64,000 nucleotides of DNA from JBBSNV01 sp964458605 (GTDB taxonomy: Bacteria; Pseudomonadota; Alphaproteobacteria; Reyranellales; JAQSWP01), in NCBI GenBank assembly GCA_964458605.1, contig CAYWLS010000017.1:33546-97545 (forward strand), in the 5' to 3' direction. The position numbers and the translations under genes are program-made. This document shows positions 53,957 through 62,569 of the stretch, one piece after another. The notes under the pieces were generated by a model. That model ran no database searches. It was not told the DNA's origin and was given only the letters and a program-made list of their open reading frames with translations. The stretch's first letter is position 1. Every line of letters starts with the position of its first letter.

Positions 53957-55171
53957 TCAATCGGTGGCGGCGGGTTGCCCGGCGCCCGAGGCCGGGGGCC
54001 TGGCGCCGGCGGCGCCGCCGCCGGGCGGGCTAGCGCCGGGCGCAGCCTTCTGCTGGCCGGCGGTCGCGACCGTGATCCTGGCGCCGCGGCGCAGCCGGTA
54101 CTGGCCGTCGGTCACCACGCGTTCGCCCGCCTGCAGCCCGCTTTCGACCAGCGCCGTGTCGTTCAGCGTCTGGCCGATCTTGACCGGCCGCAGCTCGACG
54201 GTGTCGTCCTGCTTGACCACCCACATGACGGTGCCGTTGGGCCCGCGCTGGATCGCCTGGGCCGGCACGGTGACGCCGTAGTGCTGCACGCGCAGGCGCA
54301 GATGCGCCTCGACGAACTGGCCCGGCCAGAGCTGGCGCTCGGCGTTCTCGAACGTGGCCTTCAGCTTGATCGTGCCGGTGTTCTGGTCGATCTGGTTGTC
54401 GATCAGGGTCAGCTTGCCCTCGGCCAGCCTGACCGAGCCGTCCTCGCGCCAGGCCTCGACCTTGAGCGGCGCCAGCGCCTGCTGCTTGTTGATCTCGGGC
54501 AGGAAGCTCTCCGGCAGGGTGAACAGCACGGTGATCGGCTGGATCTGGGTGATGACGACGATGCCGCCGGTGTCGGTGCTGTGCACTACGTTGCCGATAT
54601 CGATCTGGCGCATGCCGGTGCGGCCGCCGATCGGCGCCTTGATCTCGGTGAAGCCCAGATTGATGTTGGCGGTGTCGATCGCCGCCTGGTCGCCAGCGAT
54701 CGCGGCGGTCAGCTGGCCGACCGTGGCCTGCTGGGTATCGACGCTCTGCTTGGTGCCGAAACTGCGCTGCGCCAGGGTCTGGTAGCGTTCCAGGTCGAGC
54801 TTGGCGCCGTTGAGCTGGGCCTGGTCCTTGGCCAGCTGCGCTTGGGCCTGGGCCAATGCCGCCTGATAAGGGCGCGGATCGATCACCGCCAGCAGATCGC
54901 CGGGCTTGACCTCCTGGCCCTCGTCGAAGGCGATTTTGACGATCTGGCCGGTGACCTGGGGCCGCACGGTCACGGTATTGAACGCCTGCACGGTGCCCAG
55001 CCCGCTCTGCACGATGTCGACGTCCTGCTGCGTTGCGATGGCGACTGCCACAGGCACCGCGCCGGGTGGCGGCGGGGCCGACGCGCTGGTCGGCTCGCGC
55101 GTGGCCAACCACACCGTGGCGGCGGCGCCAGCCCCCAGCACCGCGATCGACAGGAACCATTTGGGCTTCAT
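53957..55171 (-). CDS. RND membrane-fusion adaptor
   Basis: This 404-residue adaptor has an N-terminal anchor (residues about 5-22, WFLSIAVLGAGAAATVWLA), a barrel-sandwich segment IAFDEGQEVKPGDLLAVIDP, a hairpin with repeated Gln/Ala, and beta-barrel PITVLFTLPESFL. A Pro/Gly/Ala-rich tail ends it. The ATG at 55171 is used, because the open frame extending upstream to 55843 runs into the LysR gene on the opposite strand. First gene of the second RND operon, with no outer-membrane factor nearby. Confidence 0.85.
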   Translation of the reverse strand: MKPKWFLSIAVLGAGAAATVWLATREPTSASAPPPPGAVPVAVAIATQQDVDIVQSGLGTVQAFNTVTVRPQVTGQIVKIAFDEGQEVKPGDLLAVIDPRPYQAALAQAQAQLAKDQAQLNGAKLDLERYQTLAQRSFGTKQSVDTQQATVGQLTAAIAGDQAAIDTANINLGFTEIKAPIGGRTGMRQIDIGNVVHSTDTGGIVVITQIQPITVLFTLPESFLPEINKQQALAPLKVEAWREDGSVRLAEGKLTLIDNQIDQNTGTIKLKATFENAERQLWPGQFVEAHLRLRVQHYGVTVPAQAIQRGPNGTVMWVVKQDDTVELRPVKIGQTLNDTALVESGLQAGERVVTDGQYRLRRGARITVATAGQQKAAPGASPPGGGAAGARPPASGAGQPAATD

Positions 55172-55325
55172 TTTCGGGATCTCGCCCTGCTCTATCGGTC
55201 TGAAACGGACGGCGGCCATGTTCGGCCGTCGGCGCCAGAGCGCCGGCCGACCCGGACGGGCCCGACCATGCTGCGGCGCGACAACGACGCTGGCGCAGAT
55301 ATCGCCATGCAAGATATGGACAGGT

Positions 55326-55357
55326 CTGATATTATTGAAATAGATTAATAGCATCAG
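55326..55357. promoter_or_regulatory. AT-rich interrupted palindrome, likely LysR operator/promoter
   Basis: CTGAT (55326-55330) and ATCAG (55353-55357) flank an AT-rich core (ATTATT...ATTAAT) in an otherwise GC-rich context. The site lies 11 bases before the LysR start in the 196-base divergent region, where LysR proteins normally bind to control themselves and the divergent operon. Confidence 0.45.
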
Positions 55358-55367
55358 TGTTATCTCA

Positions 55368-56300
55368 ATGAAGAATATCGCCAGCCTCGATCTCAACCTG
55401 CTGAAAGTGTTCGATGCCTTGCTGCGCGAGCGTTCGGTGACCCGCGCCGCCGCATCGGTCGGCCTGTCGCAACCGGCGGCCAGCCATGCCCTGGCGCGGC
55501 TGCGCGAGCTGTTCGCTGACGAGCTGTTCGTTCGTCTGCCGCATGGCATGGAGCCGACGCCGCGCGCCCTGGAACTGGGCGAGCTGGTGGTCGGCGCGCT
55601 GGGCCAGGTGCGCCGCGCGCTCGACATCAGCCAGGGTTTCGATCCGGCAACCACCTCGCGGCAATTCGCCGTCGGCATGGTCGAGCATGCGCAAATCGTG
55701 CTGGCGCCGCTGCTGACCCAGCACTTCGCCACCCAGGCCCCCAATGCCAGCCTGCAGCTCCTGCCGGTCGACTTCACCAGCCTGATCGATCGGCTCGATG
55801 CCAACCGCGTCACCATGGCGCTGGGCAATCTGCGCGATCCCACGCCGCAATATCGTCGCCAACTGCTCTACCAGGATCGCATGGCGGTGGTGGCGCGACG
55901 CGACGATCCGCTGGCGCAGCAGCCGCTCACCGCTGAACGCTACGCCGCGGCCCGCCATCTGCTGGTGACTCCGGCCGGCCGCACGCCGGGAAATATCGAC
56001 AGCGTGCTGCTGGGCCGCAATCTCAAGCGCAAGGTGGTGCTGACCCTGGCCAGCTATCTTGCCGTGCCGCAGGCCCTGTCGCATGCGCGACTGCTGGTCA
56101 GCCTGCCGCGGCTGGTGGGCGAATACCTGGCGCGGCTCGATCCGGAGCTGGTGGTCCTCGACATGCCGTTCGAGCGGCCGGTCGATCTCAACCTGTTCTG
56201 GCACCCCCGCCACGACGGCGACGCCGCCGAACGGTGGTTGCGCCAGGCGCTGATCGCGATCGGCGCGCAGATCGATCCGCGCAGCCGACAGGCGGCATAG
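55368..56300 (+). CDS. LysR-family transcriptional regulator
   Basis: This 310-residue LysR protein has an N-terminal winged helix (SLDLNLLKVFDALL, VTRAAASVGLSQPAASHALARL) and a periplasmic-binding-like C-terminal effector domain resembling the NodD/SyrM-type branch. It is divergently transcribed from the RND adaptor-pump genes, the classic layout for a LysR activator or repressor of a pump operon. The effector is unknown. The AT-rich palindrome just upstream is a candidate binding site. Confidence 0.84.
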   Translation: MKNIASLDLNLLKVFDALLRERSVTRAAASVGLSQPAASHALARLRELFADELFVRLPHGMEPTPRALELGELVVGALGQVRRALDISQGFDPATTSRQFAVGMVEHAQIVLAPLLTQHFATQAPNASLQLLPVDFTSLIDRLDANRVTMALGNLRDPTPQYRRQLLYQDRMAVVARRDDPLAQQPLTAERYAAARHLLVTPAGRTPGNIDSVLLGRNLKRKVVLTLASYLAVPQALSHARLLVSLPRLVGEYLARLDPELVVLDMPFERPVDLNLFWHPRHDGDAAERWLRQALIAIGAQIDPRSRQAA

Positions 56301-56371
56301 GCTGCGAAAGCCTTTGACCCGCCGCCCCGGCTCCCGCAGGCTTGGCGCAAGACCAAGCATGCGAGGAAGCG

Positions 56372-57577
56372 ATGGCCGGGGCTCTGGCGGGCATCAAGAT
56401 TGTCGATCTGACCGCGGTGATTCTCGGTCCCTATGCGCTGCAGCTTCTGGCCGACCAGGGCGCCGACATCGTCAAGATCGAGCCGCCGGAGGGCGAGGTG
56501 CTGCGCCATCTCGGCGCCTCGCGCAACAATCGCGGCATGGGCCCGCTGCATCTGGCGGTCAACCGCAACAAGCGCTCGCTGGCGATGGACCTGAAGAAGC
56601 CGGAGGCCCGCGCGGCGCTGCTCAAGCTGATCGAGGGCGCCGACGCCTTCGTGCATGCGTTGCGGCCGCGCGCCATCGCCGCGCTGGGGCTGGACTACGA
56701 AGATCTGCGCAAGGTCAATCCGGAGATCGTCTATGCCTGCGCCTACGGCTACGGCGCCGACGGCCTGTACGGCGACCGCCCGGCCTATGACGACGTGATC
56801 CAGGCCATGTGCGGCGTGGCGGCGCTCAACGGCGCGCAGGACGGCGTGCCGAAATACGCCCCCACCATCATCGCCGACAAGGTGACCGGCCTCACCTTGG
56901 CCTACGGCATCCTCAACGGGTTGATCCACAAGCTGCGCACCGGCCAGGGCCAGAAGATCGAAGTGCCGATGTTCGAGACCATGGTGCAGTTCGTCATGGT
57001 CGAGCATCTCAACGATCGCACCTTCGATCCCGAGCACGGCCATGCCGGCTATCCGCGCGTGCTGGCGCGCAACCGCAAGCCCTATCGTACCAAGGATGGC
57101 TGGGCCTGCATCATGCCGTACAACGACAAGCACTGGCTGAGCTTCTTCGCGCTGGCCGGCCGTCAGGACCTGGCGGCCGACGCGCGCTTCGCCGACATCA
57201 CGCGGCGCACCGCCAATATCGCGGCGCTGTACGACGAACTCGAGAAGATGGCGCCAACCCGCACCACCGCCGAATGGCTCGAACTGCTCGAAGGCGCGCA
57301 GATCCCCTGCGCGCCGGTCAATGCGCTGGATGACCTGTTCGACGATCCGCATCTGAAGGCGGTCGGCCTGTTTACCGAACTGGAGCATCCCAGCGAAGGG
57401 CATATCGCGGCGGTAAGGCCGCCGGTCAATTTCTCCGCCACGCCCAGCGAGCTTGCCCGGCCGGCGCCGCTGGTCGGCCAGCACAGCCGCGAGGTGTTGC
57501 GCGAGGCGGGCCTGCCGGCGGAGCAGATCGAACGGCTGATCGCCGAACGGATCGTGGTGCAGGCCGACAAGGCCTGA
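56372..57577 (+). CDS. CaiB/BaiF-family (class III) CoA transferase
   Basis: This 401-residue enzyme moves CoA between carboxylic acids (formyl-CoA, carnitine or succinyl-CoA types). The N-terminal KIVDLTAVILGPYALQLLAD and DIVKIEPPEGEVLR segments are typical, and the catalytic Asp falls in PAYDDVIQAMCG near residue 140. The ATG at 56372 follows GAGGAAGC. An in-frame upstream start at 56342 gives ten extra residues. A MaoC-like gene follows after 38 bases, so the two likely act in one CoA-ester pathway. Confidence 0.85.
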   Translation: MAGALAGIKIVDLTAVILGPYALQLLADQGADIVKIEPPEGEVLRHLGASRNNRGMGPLHLAVNRNKRSLAMDLKKPEARAALLKLIEGADAFVHALRPRAIAALGLDYEDLRKVNPEIVYACAYGYGADGLYGDRPAYDDVIQAMCGVAALNGAQDGVPKYAPTIIADKVTGLTLAYGILNGLIHKLRTGQGQKIEVPMFETMVQFVMVEHLNDRTFDPEHGHAGYPRVLARNRKPYRTKDGWACIMPYNDKHWLSFFALAGRQDLAADARFADITRRTANIAALYDELEKMAPTRTTAEWLELLEGAQIPCAPVNALDDLFDDPHLKAVGLFTELEHPSEGHIAAVRPPVNFSATPSELARPAPLVGQHSREVLREAGLPAEQIERLIAERIVVQADKA

Positions 57578-57615
57578 AGCAAAAAGCATTGGAACGGACA
57601 AATGGAGCAAGGACG

Positions 57616-58074
57616 ATGAAAACGGTGGGCTTGGGCTTCTACTGGCAGGACCTGAAGGTCGGCGATCGCTTCCGGACCGTGGGCCGCACCATCTTCGAGG
57701 CCGACCTGGCTACCTTCATCGCCGTCACCGGCATGACCGAGGTGCTGTTCAACAACCTCGAGTTCCTCAAGACCGAATCGGCCATCAAGGGCGGCCGCCC
57801 GGTGCCCGGGGCGCTGGTCTATTCCTTCGCCGAGGGCTTGCTGATGCAGGCCACCATGCAGTGCACCGGCCTGGCCTTCCTCGAGGCCAAGCTGGAGATC
57901 AAGGGCCCGACCTTCGTGGGCGATACCATCCATGTCGAATGCGAGGTGACCGAGCTGCGGCCGACCTCCAAGGGCAATCGCGCCATCGTCCGCACCCGCA
58001 ACGAGATCAAGAACCAGAAGGGCGAGACGGTGGTGATCTACGATCCGTTGCGCATGATGAAGGGGCGGGACTAG
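57616..58074 (+). CDS. MaoC-like hot-dog protein lacking the Asp-His dyad
   Basis: This 152-residue protein has the hot-dog fold of MaoC/R-hydratases, with GRTIFEADLATFIAVTG early and VECEVTELRPTSKGNRAIVR late. Where R-specific hydratases carry D-x-N-P-x-H, this protein reads GMTEVLFNN, so the catalytic Asp and His appear absent. It may be a thioesterase, a non-catalytic subunit or a partner of another MaoC half. The ATG at 57616 follows GGAGCAAGGACG. A CoA transferase precedes it. Confidence 0.76.
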   Translation: MKTVGLGFYWQDLKVGDRFRTVGRTIFEADLATFIAVTGMTEVLFNNLEFLKTESAIKGGRPVPGALVYSFAEGLLMQATMQCTGLAFLEAKLEIKGPTFVGDTIHVECEVTELRPTSKGNRAIVRTRNEIKNQKGETVVIYDPLRMMKGRD

Positions 58075-58083
58075 CGAGCGCCC

Positions 58084-58659
58084 ATGCCGATCTTCGACAC
58101 GCCGCCGCGCAAGGGTTCGCTGCGGCCGGTCGATGGCGGCATGCGAGAGCGGACCGAGGCGCTGGTGGCGCGATTCCGCCAGGCTTTTGCCGACATCGAT
58201 TTCGAGATCGCCTGGGCCAGCGACACCGTCAATGCCCGGGCGCTGTTCGGCCAGCCGCGCAACAAGGTGGTTCTTTATGGCGGCCTGATCCGTCACAAGA
58301 CGATGGGCGAGGAGGGGCTGACCCTGGCGCTGGCGCACGAAGTGGGTCATCTGCTGGGCGGCAAGCCGCGCCATCCCTATCACTTCTGGCTCAGCTGCGA
58401 GGGAGTCGCAGACTATTGGGCAACGCGGCATGGCATCCGCCGCATCTGGCCTGGCGAGCAACTCGCCGCGCGCCTGCGCCTGGCAGGGCGGCAGCTCCTG
58501 ACGCTGCAGCGGTCGACCTTGCGCGGCGTGCCCGTCTCCAGGCGCCGCCGGGATGGCGCCGGACGTTACCCGTGCTTCGCCACCCTGCCGCCATCCTGTC
58601 GCTGGCGAACCTGGATGGCCGGCGTCCGGCGGTCCGCCAGGCCATCCTGCGCCTGCTGA
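58084..58659 (+). CDS. HExxH zinc metallopeptidase-like protein
   Basis: This 191-residue protein has the zinc motif HEVGH within LALAHEVGHLLGG (near residue 87). A downstream CEGVADYWATRHG segment could supply a third ligand Glu or Asp. The sequence before it reads as an M48- or ImmA-like fold, and the tail carries the CRWRTWMAG...RPSCAC pattern seen at the ends of some secreted metalloproteases. No signal peptide is present, so it is probably cytoplasmic. Nine bases separate it from the MaoC-like gene, suggesting cotranscription. Confidence 0.65.
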   Translation: MPIFDTPPRKGSLRPVDGGMRERTEALVARFRQAFADIDFEIAWASDTVNARALFGQPRNKVVLYGGLIRHKTMGEEGLTLALAHEVGHLLGGKPRHPYHFWLSCEGVADYWATRHGIRRIWPGEQLAARLRLAGRQLLTLQRSTLRGVPVSRRRRDGAGRYPCFATLPPSCRWRTWMAGVRRSARPSCAC

Positions 58660-58732
58660 ACGGTATTCCGATAGGAGGGTGCGCCGGATTGCGATAAACT
58701 ATTCCACGAAGGCGGTGGCAGGAGGCAATGTC

Positions 58733-59233
58733 ATGGGCTTCATCATGAGCAAGGGTCGGGGCACCGACCAGATTCTCAAGAAATTGAACGAGGTTTTCGT
58801 CGACAATGTCGGCGCCACCGCCAAGCAGGTGGCCGGCTTCGCGCCCAGCGGCAAGGATCTGGCCTCGCTGGCCGCCGATCTCGGCATCGAGCCCAGGGAT
58901 TCGGGCGACAAGGCCAAGTGGAAGAACTGGCTGAACGACATCAAGTCCCATTCGGCGCACAAGAAGATCAAGGGCCATATCTTCAAGTGCCTCAGCGCCA
59001 TGCCGCCAGTGCCGATCTACTGCAACTGGATCGAGGACAACGCCACCAGCGAGCCGATCGTCGACTTCACGGAGATCGGCAACGAGATTGGCCCCGCCAA
59101 GCTCGCTATCCTGACGGTCATCACGCCCAACTACCGCAACCTGCCCTTCAAGAAGAAGGTTGCGGCCTTGCGCAAGCTGGCCAAAAAGCCGGCAAGGAAA
59201 AAGGCCAGGAAGGCCGCCAAGAAGAAACGCTAG
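58733..59233 (+). CDS. Small lysine-tailed protein, unknown function
   Basis: I do not recognise this 166-residue protein. The ATG at 58733 follows GGCAGGAGGCAATGTC, a strong ribosome site. The open frame upstream runs over the previous gene and is rejected. The core contains KKLNEVFVDNVGATAKQVAGF and a TVITPNYRNLPF segment, with no membrane helix. The last 20 or so residues (LAKKPARKKARKAAKKKR) are a histone-H1-like basic tail, which suggests nucleic-acid binding. Confidence 0.55.
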   Translation: MGFIMSKGRGTDQILKKLNEVFVDNVGATAKQVAGFAPSGKDLASLAADLGIEPRDSGDKAKWKNWLNDIKSHSAHKKIKGHIFKCLSAMPPVPIYCNWIEDNATSEPIVDFTEIGNEIGPAKLAILTVITPNYRNLPFKKKVAALRKLAKKPARKKARKAAKKKR

Positions 59234-59319
59234 GGCGATACGGCCTTCGGCGCGGTCGCGGGCGATGCGGCGGAGCGCCGCGAACCGATTCCATCTCCGC
59301 GATAGAGCGATCCAATGGC

Positions 59320-59344
59320 ACGCGGGCGCCGCCGAGCCCCGCGT
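59320..59344. terminator. Hairpin between convergent genes
   Basis: ACGCGGG (59320-59326) pairs with CCCGCGT (59338-59344) around an 11-base loop. It lies in the 122-base gap between the lysine-tailed gene and the convergent cyclase gene. A bidirectional terminator is plausible. Confidence 0.45.
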
Positions 59345-59355
59345 CCGGGTCCATT

Positions 59356-62300
59356 CTAGCTGCCGCGCAGCGCCAGACCTGATTCCGCGAGCAGTGCCTC
59401 GACGGCGGCGGCATCCGGCGGCCGGCGCGAACGCAGGGCGAAGATCAGCGGCAGGCGCGCGCCACGCCGCCGCGCGGTGGCGATCGCTTCCTCCGCCGCC
59501 TTGGCGGCGCCCTCGGCGTCGCCGGCCTGCGCCAGCGCCATGGCCAGATCGGCCAGCATGCGCGGCTCGTTCTCCAGCCCGGCCTTCTTCTGATGCGCCA
59601 GGGCGATGGCCTCCTTCAGCGCCGCGCTGGCGGGCGACCATTGCGCGGCGACGCATTGCGCCAGGCCGCCATAGCCCCTGGCGTAGACCAGCAGATAGGG
59701 ATTGCCGGCCTTTTCGGCCAGCGCCAGCATGGTCGCGGCGTGCTGCGCGGCATCGCCGCCGTCCCGACTCCCTGCCGCGCCGAGCCAGGCGCTGTCGATA
59801 TGAACGGCATGGCCGATCATGCGATGCAGCGCGTCGACCTTGCCGCTGTCGTCGCCGATCAGGCCTTCCGCCAGGCTGCGCGCTTCGTCGAATCGGCCGA
59901 GCCAGGCCAGAATCTGCGCCCGCATGCCGCGCAGCCAGATGGCGATATCGAATCCCAAGGTCAATTGGTCGGCCTCGGCGATCTCGCCGACCCCGGCCAG
60001 TGCCGCGTCGTTGGCCTGCAGCGCCTCGCGCAACAGCCCGGCCAGGCGATAGGCGTGGCACAGTATGGCGGTCAGCGTCACCTGCAGGCTGCGGTCGCGC
60101 GGCAGCTGCAGCAGGGCCAGCGCTTCCTTGACCTTGGCGACATAGTCGTCGGCCGAGCCGGTGGCGCCCAGCAGGCGGCCATAGGCCGCGGTCAGCAGGG
60201 TCATCGCGCGGTTGTCGCCGGTCTGGCGGGCAATGGCGACGGCTTCGTCGAACCACGGCTGGGCCTGCTCGGCCGTGACGCCGATCCGCCAGGCGAAGTT
60301 GATGAGCTGGCCCGCCGCCATCATCAGCATGTATTTGGCGGGCCCTTCGACCGGACCGCTCCTGATCAGCCGATAGACCCGCTTCCAGCTGTCGAACGCC
60401 TGGGCGGGGTCGCGTGTGCCGTGCCACATCGCGGCCTTCACGTTCCACTGCGCCGCCTGGATGGCGTTGCCGGCTTCCTCCCAGTGATAGGCGACGAAGC
60501 CGGCATGGGCGCCGGCGGCATCGGGCAGCGTCTTTTCCAGGTCGGCGGCGATCCTGGCGTGGACGATGCGGCGGCGGTCGACGAGCTGTGCGCGATAGGC
60601 CACTTCCTGCGTCAGCGGATGCTTGAAGGCATAGGCGCCGGTCGCCGCCGGACCCTGTTCGTAGACCAGCTCCGCCGCCGCCAGCCGCTGCAGCGCCTGG
60701 CGGATCGCCTGGGCCGGCATCTCGACGATGCGCTCCAGCAGATCGACCATGAATTCGCGGCCGATCACCGCCGCCGCCTGCAGCACGGTGCGTTCCGGCT
60801 CCGGCCGCTTGTCGATGCGCGCGCCGATCACTGCCTGCACGGTGGTGGGAATGACGTCCCTCTCCGGCGCGTTGAGCAGACGATAGCGGCCCGGTTCGCC
60901 GCCCAGATAGCCGGTCTCGGCCAGCGCGCGCACCTGCTCTTCGATGAAGAACGGGTTGCCGCCGGCGCGCTCGGCGACGTGGCGGGCCAACTCGCCGACG
61001 CTGTCGTCGTGGCCCAGCAGAGAGCCGATGAACTCGTTCATCGCCGCACCGCGTAGCGGGCGCAGGGGCAGCTGTTCGTAATAGGAGCGCGCCATCCACG
61101 GCGCCGTGTAGCCCGGCCGGAAGTTCACCACCAGCAGCGCCTTGGTGCCGACGACGGCGTCGATCACCGCCTCCAGGAAGTCGGCGCTGCCGGCGTCGAG
61201 CCAATGCAGGTCCTCGATCAGGATGACGGTGGCCGCCTCGCTGGTGCCGGCGCGCACCAGCCGTCGCACGATCTCGATCAGCCGGTCGCGACGCGACATG
61301 GGATCGACCGGCGGCGCGCCGTTGGCCGGATCGCGCAGGCCCAGGAAGTCGACCATCAGCGCCGCGTCGTCGCCCGCTCCCGCCTCGCGCGCGCGCAACC
61401 GCAGCGCCACTTTCTCGCGCGCTCGCGCGCCGTCGTCCTCGGCCATGATGCGAAAATAGTCGCGCAGCAGGTCGATCACCGGTTCGAATGGCGTCGATGC
61501 CGCATGCGACAGGGCGCGTGCCTCCAGCACGCGGATGCCGGCCTGGCGGCAGGATTCGGCGAATTCGAAACACAGCCGGCTCTTGCCCACCCCGGCTTCG
61601 CCCACCACGCCGATCACCCGCGATTCGCCGCTCGACGCGTCGTCCAGCGCGCGCTGCAGCACGGCCAGTTCGACCTGCCGGCCGGTGAAGTGCGACAGCC
61701 CGCGCTCGCCGCGGAAGCGCTGGCTGGCCGGGCCGCGACGCAGCCCGGTCAGGCGATAGACGGCGAGCGGCGCCGACAGGCCCTTGACCGGTTGCGCGCC
61801 CAACGGCGCGGCCTCGATGAAATTCTGCGCCGCCGCCCAGGTGGCGGCGCTCATCAGCACCGTGCCGCGCTCGGCCATCTGCTCCATGCGGCTGGCGATG
61901 TGCACGGTGACGCCGACCGCATCGTAGTCGGTCGACAGGTCGTTGCTGATGTTGCGCGCCAGCACCTCGCCGCTATGCAGGCCCACGCGGGCGGCAAGCT
62001 GCGCGTCGCCCAGCGCGTGCACCGCCACCTGGATGGCCAGCGCCGCGCAGCAGGCGCGCACCGCGTGATCCTCCTGCGGCGTCGGCGCGCCGAACAGCGC
62101 CATGATGCCGTCGCCCTGCACCTTGATCACCGAGCCTTCGAAGCGGTGCACCGCCTCGCGCATGGCGGCGATGGCCGGCTGCAGCCGGCCGATGGCGTCT
62201 TCCGGGTCGAGGCCTTCGATCAGCGCCGTCGATCCGGTCAGGTCGGCGAACAGCACCGTGACCAGGCGGCGTTCGCCTTCGGTGGCGCTGCGCGAGCCCA

Positions 62301-62466
62301 GATGGCTGGAGCCGTAGTCCAGCGGCGCGCTGCACTGGCTGCAGAATCGGGCATCGGGCGGATTGTCGTGGCTGCAGCGGGCGCAGCGCCGGGTCAAGCC
62401 GTGGCCGCAGCCGATGCAGAATGCATTGGCTGGCGCGTTTTCCACCTGGCAATGAGGGCAGCGCAT
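59356..62466 (-). CDS. Zinc-ribbon class III cyclase, ATPase and TPR regulator
   Basis: This 1036-residue protein carries two tandem zinc ribbons at the N-terminus (C3, C6, C17, C20 and C28, C31, C42, C45). A class III nucleotide cyclase domain follows (about 66-235), with metal Asps D75 in FADLTGST and D119 in QGDGIMALFG. An AAA/NACHT-like ATPase with Walker A GEAGVGKS at 289-296 is followed by a long helical tetratricopeptide-like region. The adenylate-cyclase-ATPase-TPR layout is a known signalling architecture, but the signal and target are unknown. No neighbour suggests its role. Confidence 0.85.
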   Translation of the reverse strand: MRCPHCQVENAPANAFCIGCGHGLTRRCARCSHDNPPDARFCSQCSAPLDYGSSHLGSRSATEGERRLVTVLFADLTGSTALIEGLDPEDAIGRLQPAIAAMREAVHRFEGSVIKVQGDGIMALFGAPTPQEDHAVRACCAALAIQVAVHALGDAQLAARVGLHSGEVLARNISNDLSTDYDAVGVTVHIASRMEQMAERGTVLMSAATWAAAQNFIEAAPLGAQPVKGLSAPLAVYRLTGLRRGPASQRFRGERGLSHFTGRQVELAVLQRALDDASSGESRVIGVVGEAGVGKSRLCFEFAESCRQAGIRVLEARALSHAASTPFEPVIDLLRDYFRIMAEDDGARAREKVALRLRAREAGAGDDAALMVDFLGLRDPANGAPPVDPMSRRDRLIEIVRRLVRAGTSEAATVILIEDLHWLDAGSADFLEAVIDAVVGTKALLVVNFRPGYTAPWMARSYYEQLPLRPLRGAAMNEFIGSLLGHDDSVGELARHVAERAGGNPFFIEEQVRALAETGYLGGEPGRYRLLNAPERDVIPTTVQAVIGARIDKRPEPERTVLQAAAVIGREFMVDLLERIVEMPAQAIRQALQRLAAAELVYEQGPAATGAYAFKHPLTQEVAYRAQLVDRRRIVHARIAADLEKTLPDAAGAHAGFVAYHWEEAGNAIQAAQWNVKAAMWHGTRDPAQAFDSWKRVYRLIRSGPVEGPAKYMLMMAAGQLINFAWRIGVTAEQAQPWFDEAVAIARQTGDNRAMTLLTAAYGRLLGATGSADDYVAKVKEALALLQLPRDRSLQVTLTAILCHAYRLAGLLREALQANDAALAGVGEIAEADQLTLGFDIAIWLRGMRAQILAWLGRFDEARSLAEGLIGDDSGKVDALHRMIGHAVHIDSAWLGAAGSRDGGDAAQHAATMLALAEKAGNPYLLVYARGYGGLAQCVAAQWSPASAALKEAIALAHQKKAGLENEPRMLADLAMALAQAGDAEGAAKAAEEAIATARRRGARLPLIFALRSRRPPDAAAVEALLAESGLALRGS

Positions 62467-62569
62467 GACGATCCCCGAACCCTCCGCGACCGCCGGGCGA
62501 TTTTAGCCTCTGGCGGGTCAAGGGGACAGGGCCGATACCGCGCCGGGCGCGCCGCCTGCCGCAATGCGC

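Noticed and set aside
58500..58700. Suspected frameshift in the metallopeptidase-like gene, because another frame reads like protein near the end
   Set aside because: The in-frame tail with Cys/Trp residues is typical of such metalloproteases and the alternate frame has no start or continuation, so no break is needed.
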